In this document: one piece after another, positions 1 to 10,502 of the stretch
Numbering within the stretch: the first letter of the stretch is position 1
Layout: each line of letters starts with the position of its first letter
NCBI GenBank assembly: GCA_025175895.1
Contig: CM045989.1
Span: 23,367,928 to 23,431,927 of the forward strand
Reading direction: 5' to 3'
DNA from: Wurfbainia villosa
Taxonomy: Eukaryota; Streptophyta; Magnoliopsida; Zingiberales; Zingiberaceae
Length of the DNA stretch: 64,000 bases
Notes under the pieces: generated by a model
What the model was told of the DNA's origin: nothing
Seen by the model: the letters and a program-made list of their open reading frames with translations, nothing else
Database searches by the model: none
Program-made: the position numbers and the translations under genes

Positions 1-795
1 AGATATACCTTTGTTCTTTCGGCGAGGACAGTCCGCCTTCCAATGTCCAGTCTGCTTGCAAGTGAAGCACTTGCCTTTCGACTTCTTCACTCCTGCCTGA
101 GGTCCCACTGCCACTTTCTTCGCTCCACCTTGCTTCTTCTTCTTCTTACCTTTTGGTTTAGAGGAAGAAACCTTCTGAGCGACCATGGCTTGAGCACTTT
201 GACGAAAAAGCCCCTCTACCGCCTAGAGTTCTGTCAGAAGCTCCGCCAACGAATACAACCTCTTGTTCATGTTGTAGTTGAGGCGGAACTGCTCAAAACT
301 CCTAGGCAGAGACTGGAGAATGATATTGACCTGGGTTTCCCCATCGATCTCAGCTCCGAGGACTTCCATCTCATTAAGATGAGCCATCATCTTGAGAACA
401 TGATCCCTAACGGGTGTTCCCTCGATCATGGTGGTCGTCATCAAGTTTCTCATTGCCTCCTGCCTAGCCGCCCTACTCTGATGTCCGAAAAGTTCCTTGA
501 GATTGAACATCATGTCATAAGTTGTGGCTATGGCCTGATGCTGATGTTGCAGCACATTTGACATAGATGCCAAAATGTAACACCGCGCCATCTCATCTGC
601 CTTGACCCATTTCTTATAACGTCCTTTCTCCTTTTCATCAGAGTCATCGGAGGGCTTAGGAGGATAGACCTCGAAGAGTATAAATTTGTACTCCTCCGCA
701 GTTAAGACAATATCCAAGTTTCTTTTCCAATCAATGTAGTTTGGTCCAGTAAGTTTGTTTTCTTTTAAAATCACAGCAAGTGGGTTGAAAGCCAT
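1..795 (-). pseudogene. copia Gag of element C0, broken by a stop codon and cut by the window edge
   Basis: Gag of a Ty1/copia retrotransposon read leftwards from the ATG at 795. The first 190 residues carry the usual plant copia Gag opening (NKLTGPNYIDWKRNLDIVL) and the UBN2-type helical region. The frame stops at a TAG at 223-225 where relatives would have glutamine, so a CAG to TAG change is likely. After this stop the same frame stays open to the window edge and encodes a CCHC zinc knuckle (CFTCKQTGHWKADC, 28-69), the RNA-binding part of Gag. Integrase and RT would lie left of position 1. The family assignment is firm; the lineage (close to that of C1) is inferred from the Gag opening only. 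Confidence 0.88.
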
Positions 796-1845
796 TTGAA
801 AATCCTAAAAATCACAATGATCAAAATATTAGATTTCAAATATTATTGATTCCTCAAAAACAATAAAATTCTGAAATCAACCAACACCTCAAAACACCGA
901 GAATATCGCATGCCACGATAGTGTGGACGTATACGAATTCTACATTTGTAAGAGGAGGTTTCACCCATTAATTTTATTATCTTGTCAACCTTACTTTTTG
1001 ACAAATAAAATTAATAGTTGGTTCCTCTTTGGCCCTACAAATAAAAGCAGTGACTCCGATGGGGAGGATACTTTTTATTTGCATCTAAGTGTGCACCATT
1101 ACACGATACTAAGGGAATTATTTCGGATTATGTGCCTTACCGATGGGGAAGTACACACGCTCCTTAATAATTTTCTATAACCATTATTTGACCCAGTGAT
1201 CCGCAAACAAACCCATTCGATGGGGAGGAAGGCACTCAGAGCCAACGCGCAAGTTTGTTGCATCACACATCAAATTGTAATGGAGGCCGCGGGAATTAAT
1301 TAAAATGTCCCTCTCCCACTTAGTAAATTGAAAATGAGGAATTTTAAAACATACACAACATGCATATAAAACAAATAAGCAATAAATATGGAAAAAATAG
1401 AATTTTTCCAACTATTATGGCATTGTCCTCCAATATGCATCCCGTCGTATCGCCACCTCGTCCGCTCCATCTTTTCCCGTGCGCAAGTCACCAAAGAGAT
1501 CCGAGCCGAGATTAAGCTATTTTAATTTACATCCATCGATCCTATACTCCACGAAGAAGTGTACAAATAATCTAGATCGAAAGTAAACTAAAATGAGCGG
1601 CTAAACAATGTCGTATTTAATTACAAAAATTAAATACTAATCTAGCCTCGTCAACCTCGAGGATTCAAATAATAAATATTTACACACATCCAATCACATA
1701 CACACATATGGCCATAATAGTCGGATCTTATGCCTGCAACCAAAGAGTTAAACTACGCATATCCTACTATTATCCGGCACATATAATATATGAAAAAGTG
1801 CATAAAAATTAACCGAATCCCAAACACACAAAACCGGAAACCGTG
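796..1845 (-). other. C0 untranslated leader between primer site and gag
   Basis: About 1 kb between the primer binding site and the gag start. I see no supported ORF. Three copies of a CGATGGGGA motif lie at about 1057, 1141 and 1218 (plus strand), spaced 84 and 77 bp. Confidence 0.6.
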
Positions 1846-1857
1846 GCTCTGATACCA
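1846..1857 (-). other. primer binding site of C0 (tRNA-iMet type)
   Basis: The plus strand reads CTCTGATACCA, the complement of the TGGTATCAGAG primer site used by plant copia elements and matching the 3' end of initiator tRNA-Met. It lies 2 bp from the LTR edge at 1860, which fixes the element's orientation as minus. Confidence 0.9.
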
Positions 1858-2680
1858 TTTGAAGGGAGTTGCTTCGGAGCCTCATTGGCTCCCATGTCCC
1901 CGGATTAAAATTTTCACTAATGAAAGAATTAATCCGGATGGGATGAGTTTCCTTAGCATAACCTATTCGTCGTCGTGCTAACAACTTGAGTGGTCGCTTG
2001 AACAAACTAGTTGTTCAAGCAACACAACTCTTCTAGTTGATTAGCCGCGGAAGAGACGACGGACGGATCGCCGGTTTTTGTGTTTGTCTTCGGGGTCCAT
2101 GATTATACAATATATATACATACGCACACATGTATAATCAACACTAAAAGGAACATGCTCAGATCTGAAAATAAAGTTATAAAACTTTATACCTTACGAT
2201 CTTCTACCGTATTTCCTATCCTTCTCGTGGACGACGTGTGGACGAAGATCCTCCACGAGTAGAAGGCTTCTAGATCGCGTTCTTCCCTTCCTTGTCCGCT
2301 GCGAACAAAGAGAAGAACCAACAAATACCTATCCTTTCTAGAACCGTCCACCAAATTAGGGAATTTGGTGCAACCGCCGGCCAAGGAGCAAGTGGATGAA
2401 GCGTCGGCCAACTTGAAGAGGGGTTGCCGCCGGCCACCAAGGAAAAAGGGAGGAGGAAGAGCACCGGCCACCAATGGAAGGAGAACCGCCGGCCAAGGAA
2501 TAAGAGAGAGGCCTTGAGAATGGGCGCGGCCAAGTCTTGATGGAGGAAGATGGGCGCCGACAACTAGGAGAAGGAAGAAGGTTGCCGCCCACTTTTGCTC
2601 CAAACCCTAGCCGCCCACTTTTAGAAGAGCCAAACCCTAACTCCAATTCAATTCTTCTTGCCGCCCAAGCTTAAGCCTTC

Positions 2681-2688
2681 TATTTATA
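2681..2688 (-). promoter_or_regulatory. TATA box of the C0 LTR
   Basis: TATAAATA on the minus strand, just downstream of the U3 minisatellite. It would drive transcription leftwards through the leader and gag. Confidence 0.55.
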
Positions 2689-2719
2689 GAATTGGGCTTA
2701 AGCCTCCTTTAATCTCCAC

Positions 2720-3030
2720 CGTCGGATCTAGGGATTTAATCTCCACCATCGGATCTAGGGTTTTATCCCAACCGTCGGATCTAGGGTTTCATCCCAACCG
2801 TCGGATCTAGGATTTCATCCCAACCGTCGGATCTAGGGTTTCATCCCATCCGTCAGATCTAGGGTTTTATCCCAACCGTCGGATCTAGGGATTTAATCCC
2901 AACCGTCGATTCTAGGGTTTCATCCTAACCATCGGATCTAGGGATTTAATCCCAACCGTTGGTTCTAGGGTTTCATCCTAACCATCGGATCTAGGGATTT
3001 AATCCCAACCGTTGGTTCTAGGTTTTGTTT
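2720..3030. repeat. 26-27 bp minisatellite with telo-box motifs in the C0 U3
   Basis: About 12 tandem units of 26-27 bp, each with a core like CGGATCTAGGG followed by TTT(C/T)ATCCCAACCGT. At least six units contain CTAGGGTTT, that is AAACCCTAG on the element's sense strand, matching the plant telo-box promoter motif. Units alternate between GGTTT and GGATTTAA forms, suggesting expansion as dimers towards the right end. Just outside, a 17-bp unit (GGATCTAGACTTCACAA) is repeated twice at about 3047-3080. Confidence 0.85.
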
Positions 3031-3207
3031 TACATTCTTGGATCTAGACTTCACAAGGATCTAGACTTCACAAGGATTATATTAGGCCATGTGTTTTCAC
3101 CCCATTTGCGCCGTGTGCTTCAAAAGTTCTTACCCTAGTCGTGTGATTTCGCTTTCCCCTTCCTCAAGAAGCATTTCTAACCTCTAAAGAAGCCAAAAGG
3201 AGCAAGG

Positions 3208-4699
3208 ATGAGGAGGACCAAGACCGTAGCATCCCGATCCGGTGCCTCAGAGTGACGAACAAGGAGAGTCGACGCCCCTCAAGCACCGGAGGAGGGTAAC
3301 GCCCTACCCCCTCTACTTTTTCACAATAATAAACATAGGGATAGATACTATATGCTCTCTACTCGTAAACTTACTGCTACTAGGTACTTAGATGAGGATT
3401 TACTAGAATCTTTAGGTTTGTTAGGTGACATGCAAACCCTATTTGCAAAAATGGGGTGGGATGAGATTATGGGAATAAGGCACCTAACCTACCCTAGGAT
3501 AGTTTTGGAATTTTTGAGTTCTTTAGAGGCAGAAGTTTTAACGGGTAGAGAGAGCGAGGAGGGTAGGATAACTTTTAGATTTTTTAATATTGAGCATGAG
3601 TGGACCCTCCACCAATGGAACTCATGCTTTGGCTTACCAAGTGGGGGAGAGAGAAGAACCCATATTGGGTTCAACTCTCGAGAATGTTGGACTGAGTAGA
3701 CAGGGGAGCACGCTTATGACCGGCATCATGGCCAGTACCATATTTGGTCGTGGGGAGAATGACGGTGTAGTTAGAGCTAACGAGCTGCTTTTCTTATGGG
3801 ATATGCTACAAGAAAGGAGTAGCATCGATGTAGGGTCCCACTTCATCAGACACTTAGTGAAGATGAGCAAAGCAGCACGTAGAGAGATCAATATGGGAGG
3901 CCTACTTACCCACATTTGCTATAGGATGGGGTACGATTACACAACATTGGAGAGTATAGAGGGGAACCCTAGGATCGACCTAGGAGTATGCATGGCCATG
4001 AAGATTATTGTAAGAGAAGGAGACTCCTTATGCTTTGTAAGGAAAAATCTTACGGCCCTTAGGCTCCCCGACCCGGATCATACCACCATCGCTATACGCG
4101 CCAACTAGCGCTTAGACCTGATAGTGGAGTCCCCTCAACATGAGGGACCATCCACATCAGCGCCCATCTCTCCACCATTATATCACTCCCCCTCCAGTCC
4201 ACACATGCATAGGAGCCCACCTAGTCCACGCCGACATGAGCCTACACCTGCACCACCACCTTTTTCTACTTTTGAGCAGGATACAGGTACATCGACCTAT
4301 GATTTCTCGGAGTTTCAATCGCGCCTCGACGACATTTACACTGAGAAGCAAATGCAAAGGCAGCGATGGGAGGAGCATAGCACCTACCAGTAGGCAGAGT
4401 TCCAGGGATTCCGGGAGCATTTCTAGCGGGTTGAGGAGTTTTACGATGAGGTCCACATATACTTCCAGGAGGAGGCTGCCCGTCACCAGGATGAGGCCGC
4501 CTACCACAGGGAGATGCGACAACATATGCACGCCCAGCAGGCACAGTGGGCTAGGGAGGAGGAGCACCGAGTAGTCACTGCATCCACCAGTTCCCAGATC
4601 AACCACATATATATGTGGCATCAGTGGCTCAGCAGTAGGTTCTCCCAGGATCCAAAGATGCCGAGGCTCCCAGACTTTCCACCTCGTCCACCATATTAG
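3208..4699 (+). pseudogene. Athila-type late ORF (PF03078-like), frameshifted
   Basis: Remnant of the extra ORF that Athila-lineage Ty3/gypsy elements carry between pol and the 3' LTR. The frame from 3352 has the family's look (RYLDEDLLESLGLLGDM, MGWDEIMGIRHLTYPRI, EFLSSLEAEV, FRFFNIEHEWTLHQWN). It passes into another frame between about 3590 and 3699, where the ORF continues (ASTIFGRGENDGVVRANEL, LLTHICYRMGYDY) to a stop at 4108. Beyond this, more broken pieces encode a Pro/Ser-rich stretch and a charged region to 4699, with in-frame stops near 4391 and 4425. A short ATG-started stub lies at 3208. Its function in Athila is not established. The identification is by recognised pattern. Confidence 0.72.
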
Positions 4700-5602
4700 A
4701 GGTATATTTTTGTTTAAGTCTAGGGGGACCCTAAGATTTATTTTGTTTTGTTTCCTAACAGTAGTTTCTTTTCTGGTATTTTAATTCATTTGTTCATGCA
4801 TGCATGAGTTGTTGAGTTTCTTTCAGTACTTAATTTTTGGTGTCTGTAAACCTACCTCAGTAGTATTTTTGAAAGTTGCTTGCATGAGTTGTTACCATAG
4901 GTAGCTTAACTCCATTTATCTTGTGGTAATTTATTTTATTCGCTCTATTTAATGTTCTAGACTTACACTGGTTAGCTTTGTTTTTGCACTTACACATGTT
5001 GAACCGTCTAAAAGGGAGAATCTAGTACATACCTAGTTATGATTCACTTCAGTAGTCTAGTACTTTAGAATCCATAGGTGACTCTAGGTTTAGCATTTTA
5101 GTTACTGGAGATGCTCGGATTGTGTAAGCCCATTTGGAAAAATCAAAATCCCTGTGAGCTGAAAAAAAAAAGATTGAGAGGGATAAAAAAACAGTTATCG
5201 TGGGTGAAAATGGCTAGGTGTCCCTTTGAGACCGAGTTAGGTTACTGGGGAAACACCTCCCAATTTCTCTCAATACCGAGCACGCCTTTGAGACTTTATG
5301 CTAGATCTAGGGAACAACCCTCGCTTTGGGTAGGTAAGTGCCTAAGAGCCTGAAACCTTAGGAAAGCTATGGGGTGACGACTTAACTCACCATGGAACGG
5401 GCATCCCCTAAGAATGATTCGCCTAGCACGAGCACGAGGAGCTAACTTAGTGAATTTTTAGAACATATCTGTTTTGCTTTGATTGTAAATACCACCTGAT
5501 AAATTTAGTTAGCAAGCTAATTATGGAACAATATCTTTTTAAATTTTTATGGCACTGAGGTTTGCTTGAGGACAAGCAAAGATTTAAGTCTGGGGGAAGC
5601 GA
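4700..5602 (+). other. Athila 3' untranslated region and polypurine tract
   Basis: Non-coding sequence between the late ORF and the 3' LTR. It ends with the characteristic GAGGACAAGCAAAG motif, then TTTAAGTCTGGGGGAAG (about 5566-5599), which is the polypurine tract preceding the LTR in Athila and related gypsy elements. No gene seen. Confidence 0.75.
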
Positions 5603-6907
5603 TGTGAGCAAAACATATAGAGTTTTAAGATTAGTTTTCGCTGACATCTTGTTATATTTTGTGTTAGTTTCATGCATATGTTACTCTATTCTTGCACGCA
5701 TTACCTATTTTCTGGTTCGAAGGTCTACTCGTTGTACTTTTGTGTGCAGGTTAGCTTTTCTAGTGAAAAAGATGCATTTTCAGAGCAAAAGAAGGGCTTT
5801 CGCAGCTAGACGCAGAGTGGGACACAACCAGGGCATGTGGATTCACACGACCGTGTCTAATGGGCGAAGAACAGCACCCCAGGGCTGCACACGGCCTGGT
5901 CGTGTGGAAACACATGACCGTGTGGCGGCCCGATGGATTTGCACGACTAGGGCTTTTTCCGGATTTTGCAGCGGTCCGAGGCGATGTCTATATAAGGATG
6001 GCTCCATCCAAACCCTAGGAGGAGGCACGATGGCTAGGACGGCACGCTGAATCCCTAAAAAGCTTCGGTAACTCATAGTAGGGAGGAGGAACGCCGCTGG
6101 AGGTCCACAACTTGCAATACAACGCCGGAGAGAAGATCACGAAGGATCGTATATCTCTATTTCTGCGCTTTATTTCTATTGTATTCAAACTTAAACATGT
6201 TTTGTGATTCTTCCTTCATATTTATGGAGTAGTACTTTCGATTCTAGGATTAGGGAGTAGCTTGTGTACATAAACAATACTGGTTCATATTAAATTCTGG
6301 CCATAAGTTTGATTTGACAATTGGTAGTTGCTCTCTATTATATCTACGCGTGTTTGGCTTTCTTTCCGCTGTGCTTAGGCGATACGAGGTGGTGACATCC
6401 CTCGCAATATAAATTTAGGAGGTTTGATCCAAGGAACCTAGGGGTAAACCTGACCTTTCGTAACTGCAGGGAGAAGGGAGCGGTGGAATCGAAAACAGTC
6501 CACCGCAAGGATTGATTTGGCATCCTCGTACCCTTTATCCCATCCTTTTGGGCGGAGATAGCTCCCGATGAATGCGGCGGCTCTACGGGAGAGTGTATGA
6601 TGTATCTTCCCCAAAACCGTAGGTAGACGTTTAGACGATGTCAATTAACAACATTGTTCTGTGGTACACAAGCGAAACCGAAGTCCTAGAATCGCCTTTT
6701 AAGACCCCAGCACACTCTTTTTTCCTTCGTGTGACACCGTACAGAGTAGGGTCCATCGATAGTCCTCACCAACCAACTCTCTCAGAGATTACGTCCGAAC
6801 AATCGCAACCACTTAGTGTATTGGTATTCGAATCCTAGTCCCTGTGGGATCGATAAATCTTTATTACTTGACGACATTCGTGCACTTGAGGGCGTTGAGC
6901 GTGAGCA
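5603..6907 (+). repeat. 3' LTR of the Athila-like element
   Basis: Starts TGTGAGCAAA directly after the polypurine tract. It has a TATA box (TATATAAG, 5989-5996) and ends near 6907, after the CCCTGTGGGATCGAT...ATTCGTGCACTTG block typical of Athila LTR ends. The U3 holds several copies of an ACACGACCGTGT-like palindrome (5845-5945). The exact end and target duplication cannot be fixed, because a truncated A2 LTR follows within about 80 bp. Confidence 0.7.
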
Positions 6908-6984
6908 TGCACTTTGAGTCCTCGACGGTATCCGTTGTGAGATTCGAGGTTGCGTCCGTTCACATCAGAACGCTTGTTGATTTC

Positions 6985-8114
6985 TCCTCCACGAGCTCCA
7001 TTTAAAGCTTCAACCTGGGCTGGAAATCGCCGATCAGTCGACTGCTCAGGACCATCAGTCGACTGATGACACTGTTGTTGTGAGACAACGGTGTAATCCA
7101 CGCTGGAAAAATCCAACGGATAGGACATCAGTCGACTGATTGTGTCCATCAGTTGACTGATGGAGCCTTCACTCGACTGCTAACCCCAGCAGTTGAGTCA
7201 GACTCCATTTTGTGCCCGATTTCTCGAGCACCAGTCGACTTATCACACAATCAGTCGATTGCTTGGCCAATCAGTCGACTGGTGTCATATAACAGTCGAC
7301 TGCTAGGCCAATTCCCACAGTCAAACCCTAGTTGACTCACACCAGTTGACTGTCATATGACACCAGTCGACTGGCACACCTCAAACATGAGGTTTTAACC
7401 CAAGTAAGGATCACCCATACTAGTTAGACCACCCTTAGCCTATACCTAAGCCTTCTAGCCACCTCCGTCAGCCTCACGCCTCTCGGATCCCTCCAAGTCA
7501 TCCATGACTTGTTCATCCATTGCGCTAGCCTTCAGGTGCTTCCATCGGTTATGTCATGCTAATAGTGTCTACACCGCCAAGGCACATTAGACTTACGCTG
7601 CCAAGACTCCCGCTTAGACTTTACGCCGCTAACCATTGGACTTATGCTGCCAAGACTCCCGCTTGGACTTTACGCCGCCAATATCAAACCACTTGGACTT
7701 CTCAAATGCGAAGACTCAAGCTTGGACTTTACCTTGCCAACCCATGTTGGACTTTCCATGCCAAGACCCATGCTTGGACTTTCCCTTGCCGATCCATGTT
7801 GGACTTTCCATGCCAAGACCCATGCTTGGACTTCTCAAATGCCAAGACTCAAGCTTGGACTTTCCCTTGCCAACCCATGTTGGACTTTCCATGCCAAGAC
7901 TCATGACTTGGACTTTCCATTGACAATCACAATGTCATATGTTTTTGTCTAACAACAAAACATCTCTCGAGTCAAGCTTGAGTCTTGGTCAATCGTGACC
8001 TGGGTCGATTGCACCAACACCCAACACATGTCAGACATCAATGTCAAACATCAAAACACTACTCGAGTCAAACTCAAGTCTGGTCAATCGTGACCTAGGC
8101 CTATTGCACCAACA
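6985..8114 (-). repeat. 3' LTR of A2, truncated at its U5 end
   Basis: A-family LTR on the minus strand. Its inner edge is TGTTGGTGCAAT (reverse complement of ATTGCACCAACA, ending 8114), followed by the polypurine tract complement at 8115-8130. The R/U5 end present in other copies (CTAGAGGGGGG, GGTTTCTCCGCC) is missing, so this LTR was cut near 6985. It holds at least six CAGTCGACTG palindromes (7035-7372) and a hairpin minisatellite (7560-7925). It also has a second copy of the first ~110 bp of the LTR. Confidence 0.78.
7560..7925. repeat. hairpin minisatellite in the A2 LTR
   Basis: Tandem units of about 22-35 bp built on CCAAGAC...GCTTGGACTTT, alternating with CCAACCCATGTTGGACTTT. Each unit holds its own inverted repeat (CCAAG/CTTGG or CCAAC/GTTGG). 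The long ORFs through this stretch are translations of the repeat. Confidence 0.85.
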
Positions 8115-8501
8115 ATCTCCCCCTTTTTGATGTTTGACAAAAACACTCTTGAGTTAGGCCCCTAACTCAAATTCCCTTACCAATTATCCCAAATTGGTAA
8201 TTCCATTTATTCTCTCCCTTTTTGACTAACATCAAAAAGGTTCACTCCAAGGAGGTCAATGTCTCATATCCAATGAGATCTTACAATCTCTCCCTTGGTC
8301 CAAAAACACCTAGGATGTCTACTATCTTCCTAGTGATAAGTCTCATATCACTCAAGAGAGACACTCCTATAAACACTCCCAATTTCCAAATTGGGTACTC
8401 ACATTCCCATTAATTCTCCCCTTCAAGAGGAAAAACACATCCATTATCCCATGATGGATAACTCCCCCTAAAGGCTTGCTCCCCCTTGACCATTACACCA
8501 A
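8115..8501 (-). other. A2 internal 3' non-coding part, left of the B1 insertion
   Basis: Polypurine tract (ATCTCCCCCTTTTT on the plus strand) and the last ~380 bp of the A2 internal region. The text breaks at 8501-8506 and resumes at 31174: joined across B1 it matches the uninterrupted sequence at 43900-43930 in A4. Confidence 0.8.
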
Positions 8502-8506
8502 CAATG

Positions 8507-9592
8507 TGTTGGATCGAAGCGGATCACTAGAGGGGGGGGGGGGGGAATAGCGATAAACTTTTTCTTTTTCGAATTTGTTTCAAAACAATTATATGCAGCG
8601 GAAAGATAAATGCAAAGTAAATGAGACAAGAGAATTTTACTTGGTTCGTAGCCTTCGGCTACTACTCCAAGGCCCTAGTGGTCCTTGACCATGCACTGAG
8701 GGCAAAACACTAAAGAACTCCTCATTCATTAGAGGTAGGAGTTAATCGATACAAAAAGTCACAAAGCTTGAGGTAGAGGGACACTCCCCCTCTCCTCGTT
8801 ACGATAAAAACTCCGAGAAAGTAAAGCAATAAACTGAAATAAAACTTATACCGACGTAACAAAATAAAAGAAATTTAAACCTAGACGTTGAAGAAGAAGT
8901 ACTTCATTGTCAGAGAGTTGTAGCTTTGTGGAGGCTTTTGGAAGCTTAGAATTGATGATGAAACCCTAGGAGAGACCCTCCTTTTATAGCCCTTGAGCCC
9001 CTTTTCGAGAGGACCTTCACCCAATAGAAATTAGGCACATGGCTCCTTGAAAAATGGTGATAAGGCTTGACCATCCCGATCGGATGACCATCATCCGATC
9101 GATGGCAAAGATCACCAAATGCCGATCGCAGACAAATGATCGATGAACGACAATGAGTCCTCCAAGCCGACGAATGACCGATACTAGCTGCAGGGCAAAG
9201 TTAGCTTAACAAAAGCATTATTTTGATGGTCGCTGACCATCCGATCTCGACCTAGACTATCTATAGGATGTCTTTGGTCGGATCTATGCTTAAGATCATC
9301 CCCGTAAGGAGGATACGACCTCTCTTACTCTCGCACACACATGAGCTTACCTCGATACTTACTGTGTCGCTTTCGTTTCCGGCCTTCCACTCGATTCCTT
9401 CGGCTCCCTCCGAAGTCATTCGAGTGTCGCCCGACCACCGCGGCTTCCTCGGGGTGTCGCTAGCCTTCAGCTCCAGCGTTGGCACTTTTCTGCACACTCG
9501 ATTTAGCTCGTGAGATAACAATATAAGCTTAACTTTGTATCATTTGCTATAATCAAAACTCAGGTTCGACTTAGGTGTCTACTGCACCAACA
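8507..9592 (-). repeat. 3' LTR of B1
   Basis: 1086 bp. On the minus strand it starts TGTTGGTGCAGTAG and ends GATCCAACA. TATA box on the minus strand at about 8981-8989 (TATAAAAGG). A run of about 14 G at 8533-8547 corresponds to 7 G in the partner LTR. The palindrome positions at 9075-9190 hold CGATCG forms, where the partner LTR has CAGTCGACTG. Confidence 0.92.
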
Positions 9593-10502
9593 ATCTCCCC
9601 CTTTTTGATCTATGGCAAACCCACATACAAAGTTAAGAAAAATAGCATGCATGAAGAAAAATAATGTGCATGAGAAACAATAATAATAATGATTAAGTAG
9701 GAGTAGTAAGGATTTTCTCCAAGTACTCCCCCTTGACCGAGGGTGAGTCTTGAAGGAAACCCCTAGTCCTCCCCCTTGAGGGTTGCTATTTAGAAAGAGT
9801 TTAAGTAATTAACATTACTTAAGATTGTCCTTAGTAAAACGTTTAAGTTAAGAAGACTTCTTAACTTGGCCCTTTCTCCCCCTTTCTTAAGTAAAACATT
9901 AACGTTTGGCCATAGTGTTTAAAAATAAGTTTAAGTTAAGAATTCTCTTAACTTGGCCTTTACTTCCAACTTAACTTTTGGTCATGTAAATAAATATGAA
10001 GTTAAGTTATCAAAAATTAAAAATTTTGATCCCTTAACTTTGGCCTTTTTATCCCCCTTTTGTCATATATTGAAAAGAGTGGGGGTGTGTGGAAAACAAA
10101 AAATAAGTATTAAATTTAAAGTCCAAGCATGTTCCATATTATTTTGAAAATAATATACTGAAAATAAGCTCATCTATAAAATATTCGACTCATATTTGGC
10201 TTGATTGATATGGAAGATCAACCAGTCCTGGTCAGAGTCGGTTAGTATGTATGATTATACTCCGTGGTTCATGGCGATGCACTAGCTCTACATCTGAAAC
10301 CAGGAGTAAGGTCCTAACATCTCACGCCCATCTACGTGGCTAAGTACACAAACACATTAGTCCTATGTGTTGTGAGATGTATTGGCTCCTTAAATCTATA
10401 GGTGCATGATATCTAAGGTATGTCCTATGCTAGTTCCATGAAAATGAAAAGTAAGAAAATATAATTTGTAAGTTTCTATTCTACTACGTACATGCCCAAT
10501 TT
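9593..10502 (-). other. B1 3' non-coding region and polypurine tract
   Basis: Polypurine tract at 9593-9608 (complement of AAAAAGGGGGAGAT), then about 900 bp between the end of RNase H and the LTR. AT-rich, with repeated TTAAGTTAAG-like words (9780-10020). No env-like ORF or other gene seen. Confidence 0.7.

Larger units (their letters stand above)
1860..3072 (-). repeat. 5' LTR of C0 (outer edge approximate)
   Basis: The LTR begins 2 bp beyond the primer site and, read on the minus strand, ends in CA at 1860. A TATA box (TATAAATA on the minus strand, 2681-2688) splits it into a U3 with a 26-bp minisatellite (2720-3030) and a long transcribed R/U5 part (1860-~2650). The outer edge is set near 3072, where a TGTGAAG start is possible. 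The matching 3' LTR is outside the window, so this edge is uncertain. Confidence 0.65.

Noticed and set aside
2187..2646. Three overlapping minus-strand ORFs of 96-138 aa in the C0 LTR
   Set aside because: Low-complexity GC-rich leader sequence downstream of the LTR TATA box; no recognised domain, and overlapping frames are equally open.
2720..3030. Interstitial telomere repeat
   Set aside because: The period is 26-27 bp with only one telomere-like word per unit, unlike tandem 7-bp TTTAGGG.
7030..7380. CRISPR-like array of spaced short repeats
   Set aside because: Plant nuclear retrotransposon context, repeats only 10 bp and palindromic, spacers not unique or constant in length.
7556..7952. 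Overlapping ORFs of about 100 aa (WTFPCQPMLDFPCQD-type repeats), also at 17593-18158, 22572-23101, 35363-35763 and 59756-60274
   Set aside because: They are translations of the LTR hairpin minisatellite in several frames and both strands; no domain and no family conservation beyond the DNA repeat.
9261..9521. 86-aa ORF (minus) and 81-aa ORF (plus) conserved at 30842-31102
   Set aside because: The two copies are the paired LTRs of B1, so similarity comes from descent; both strands are open, which argues against coding.
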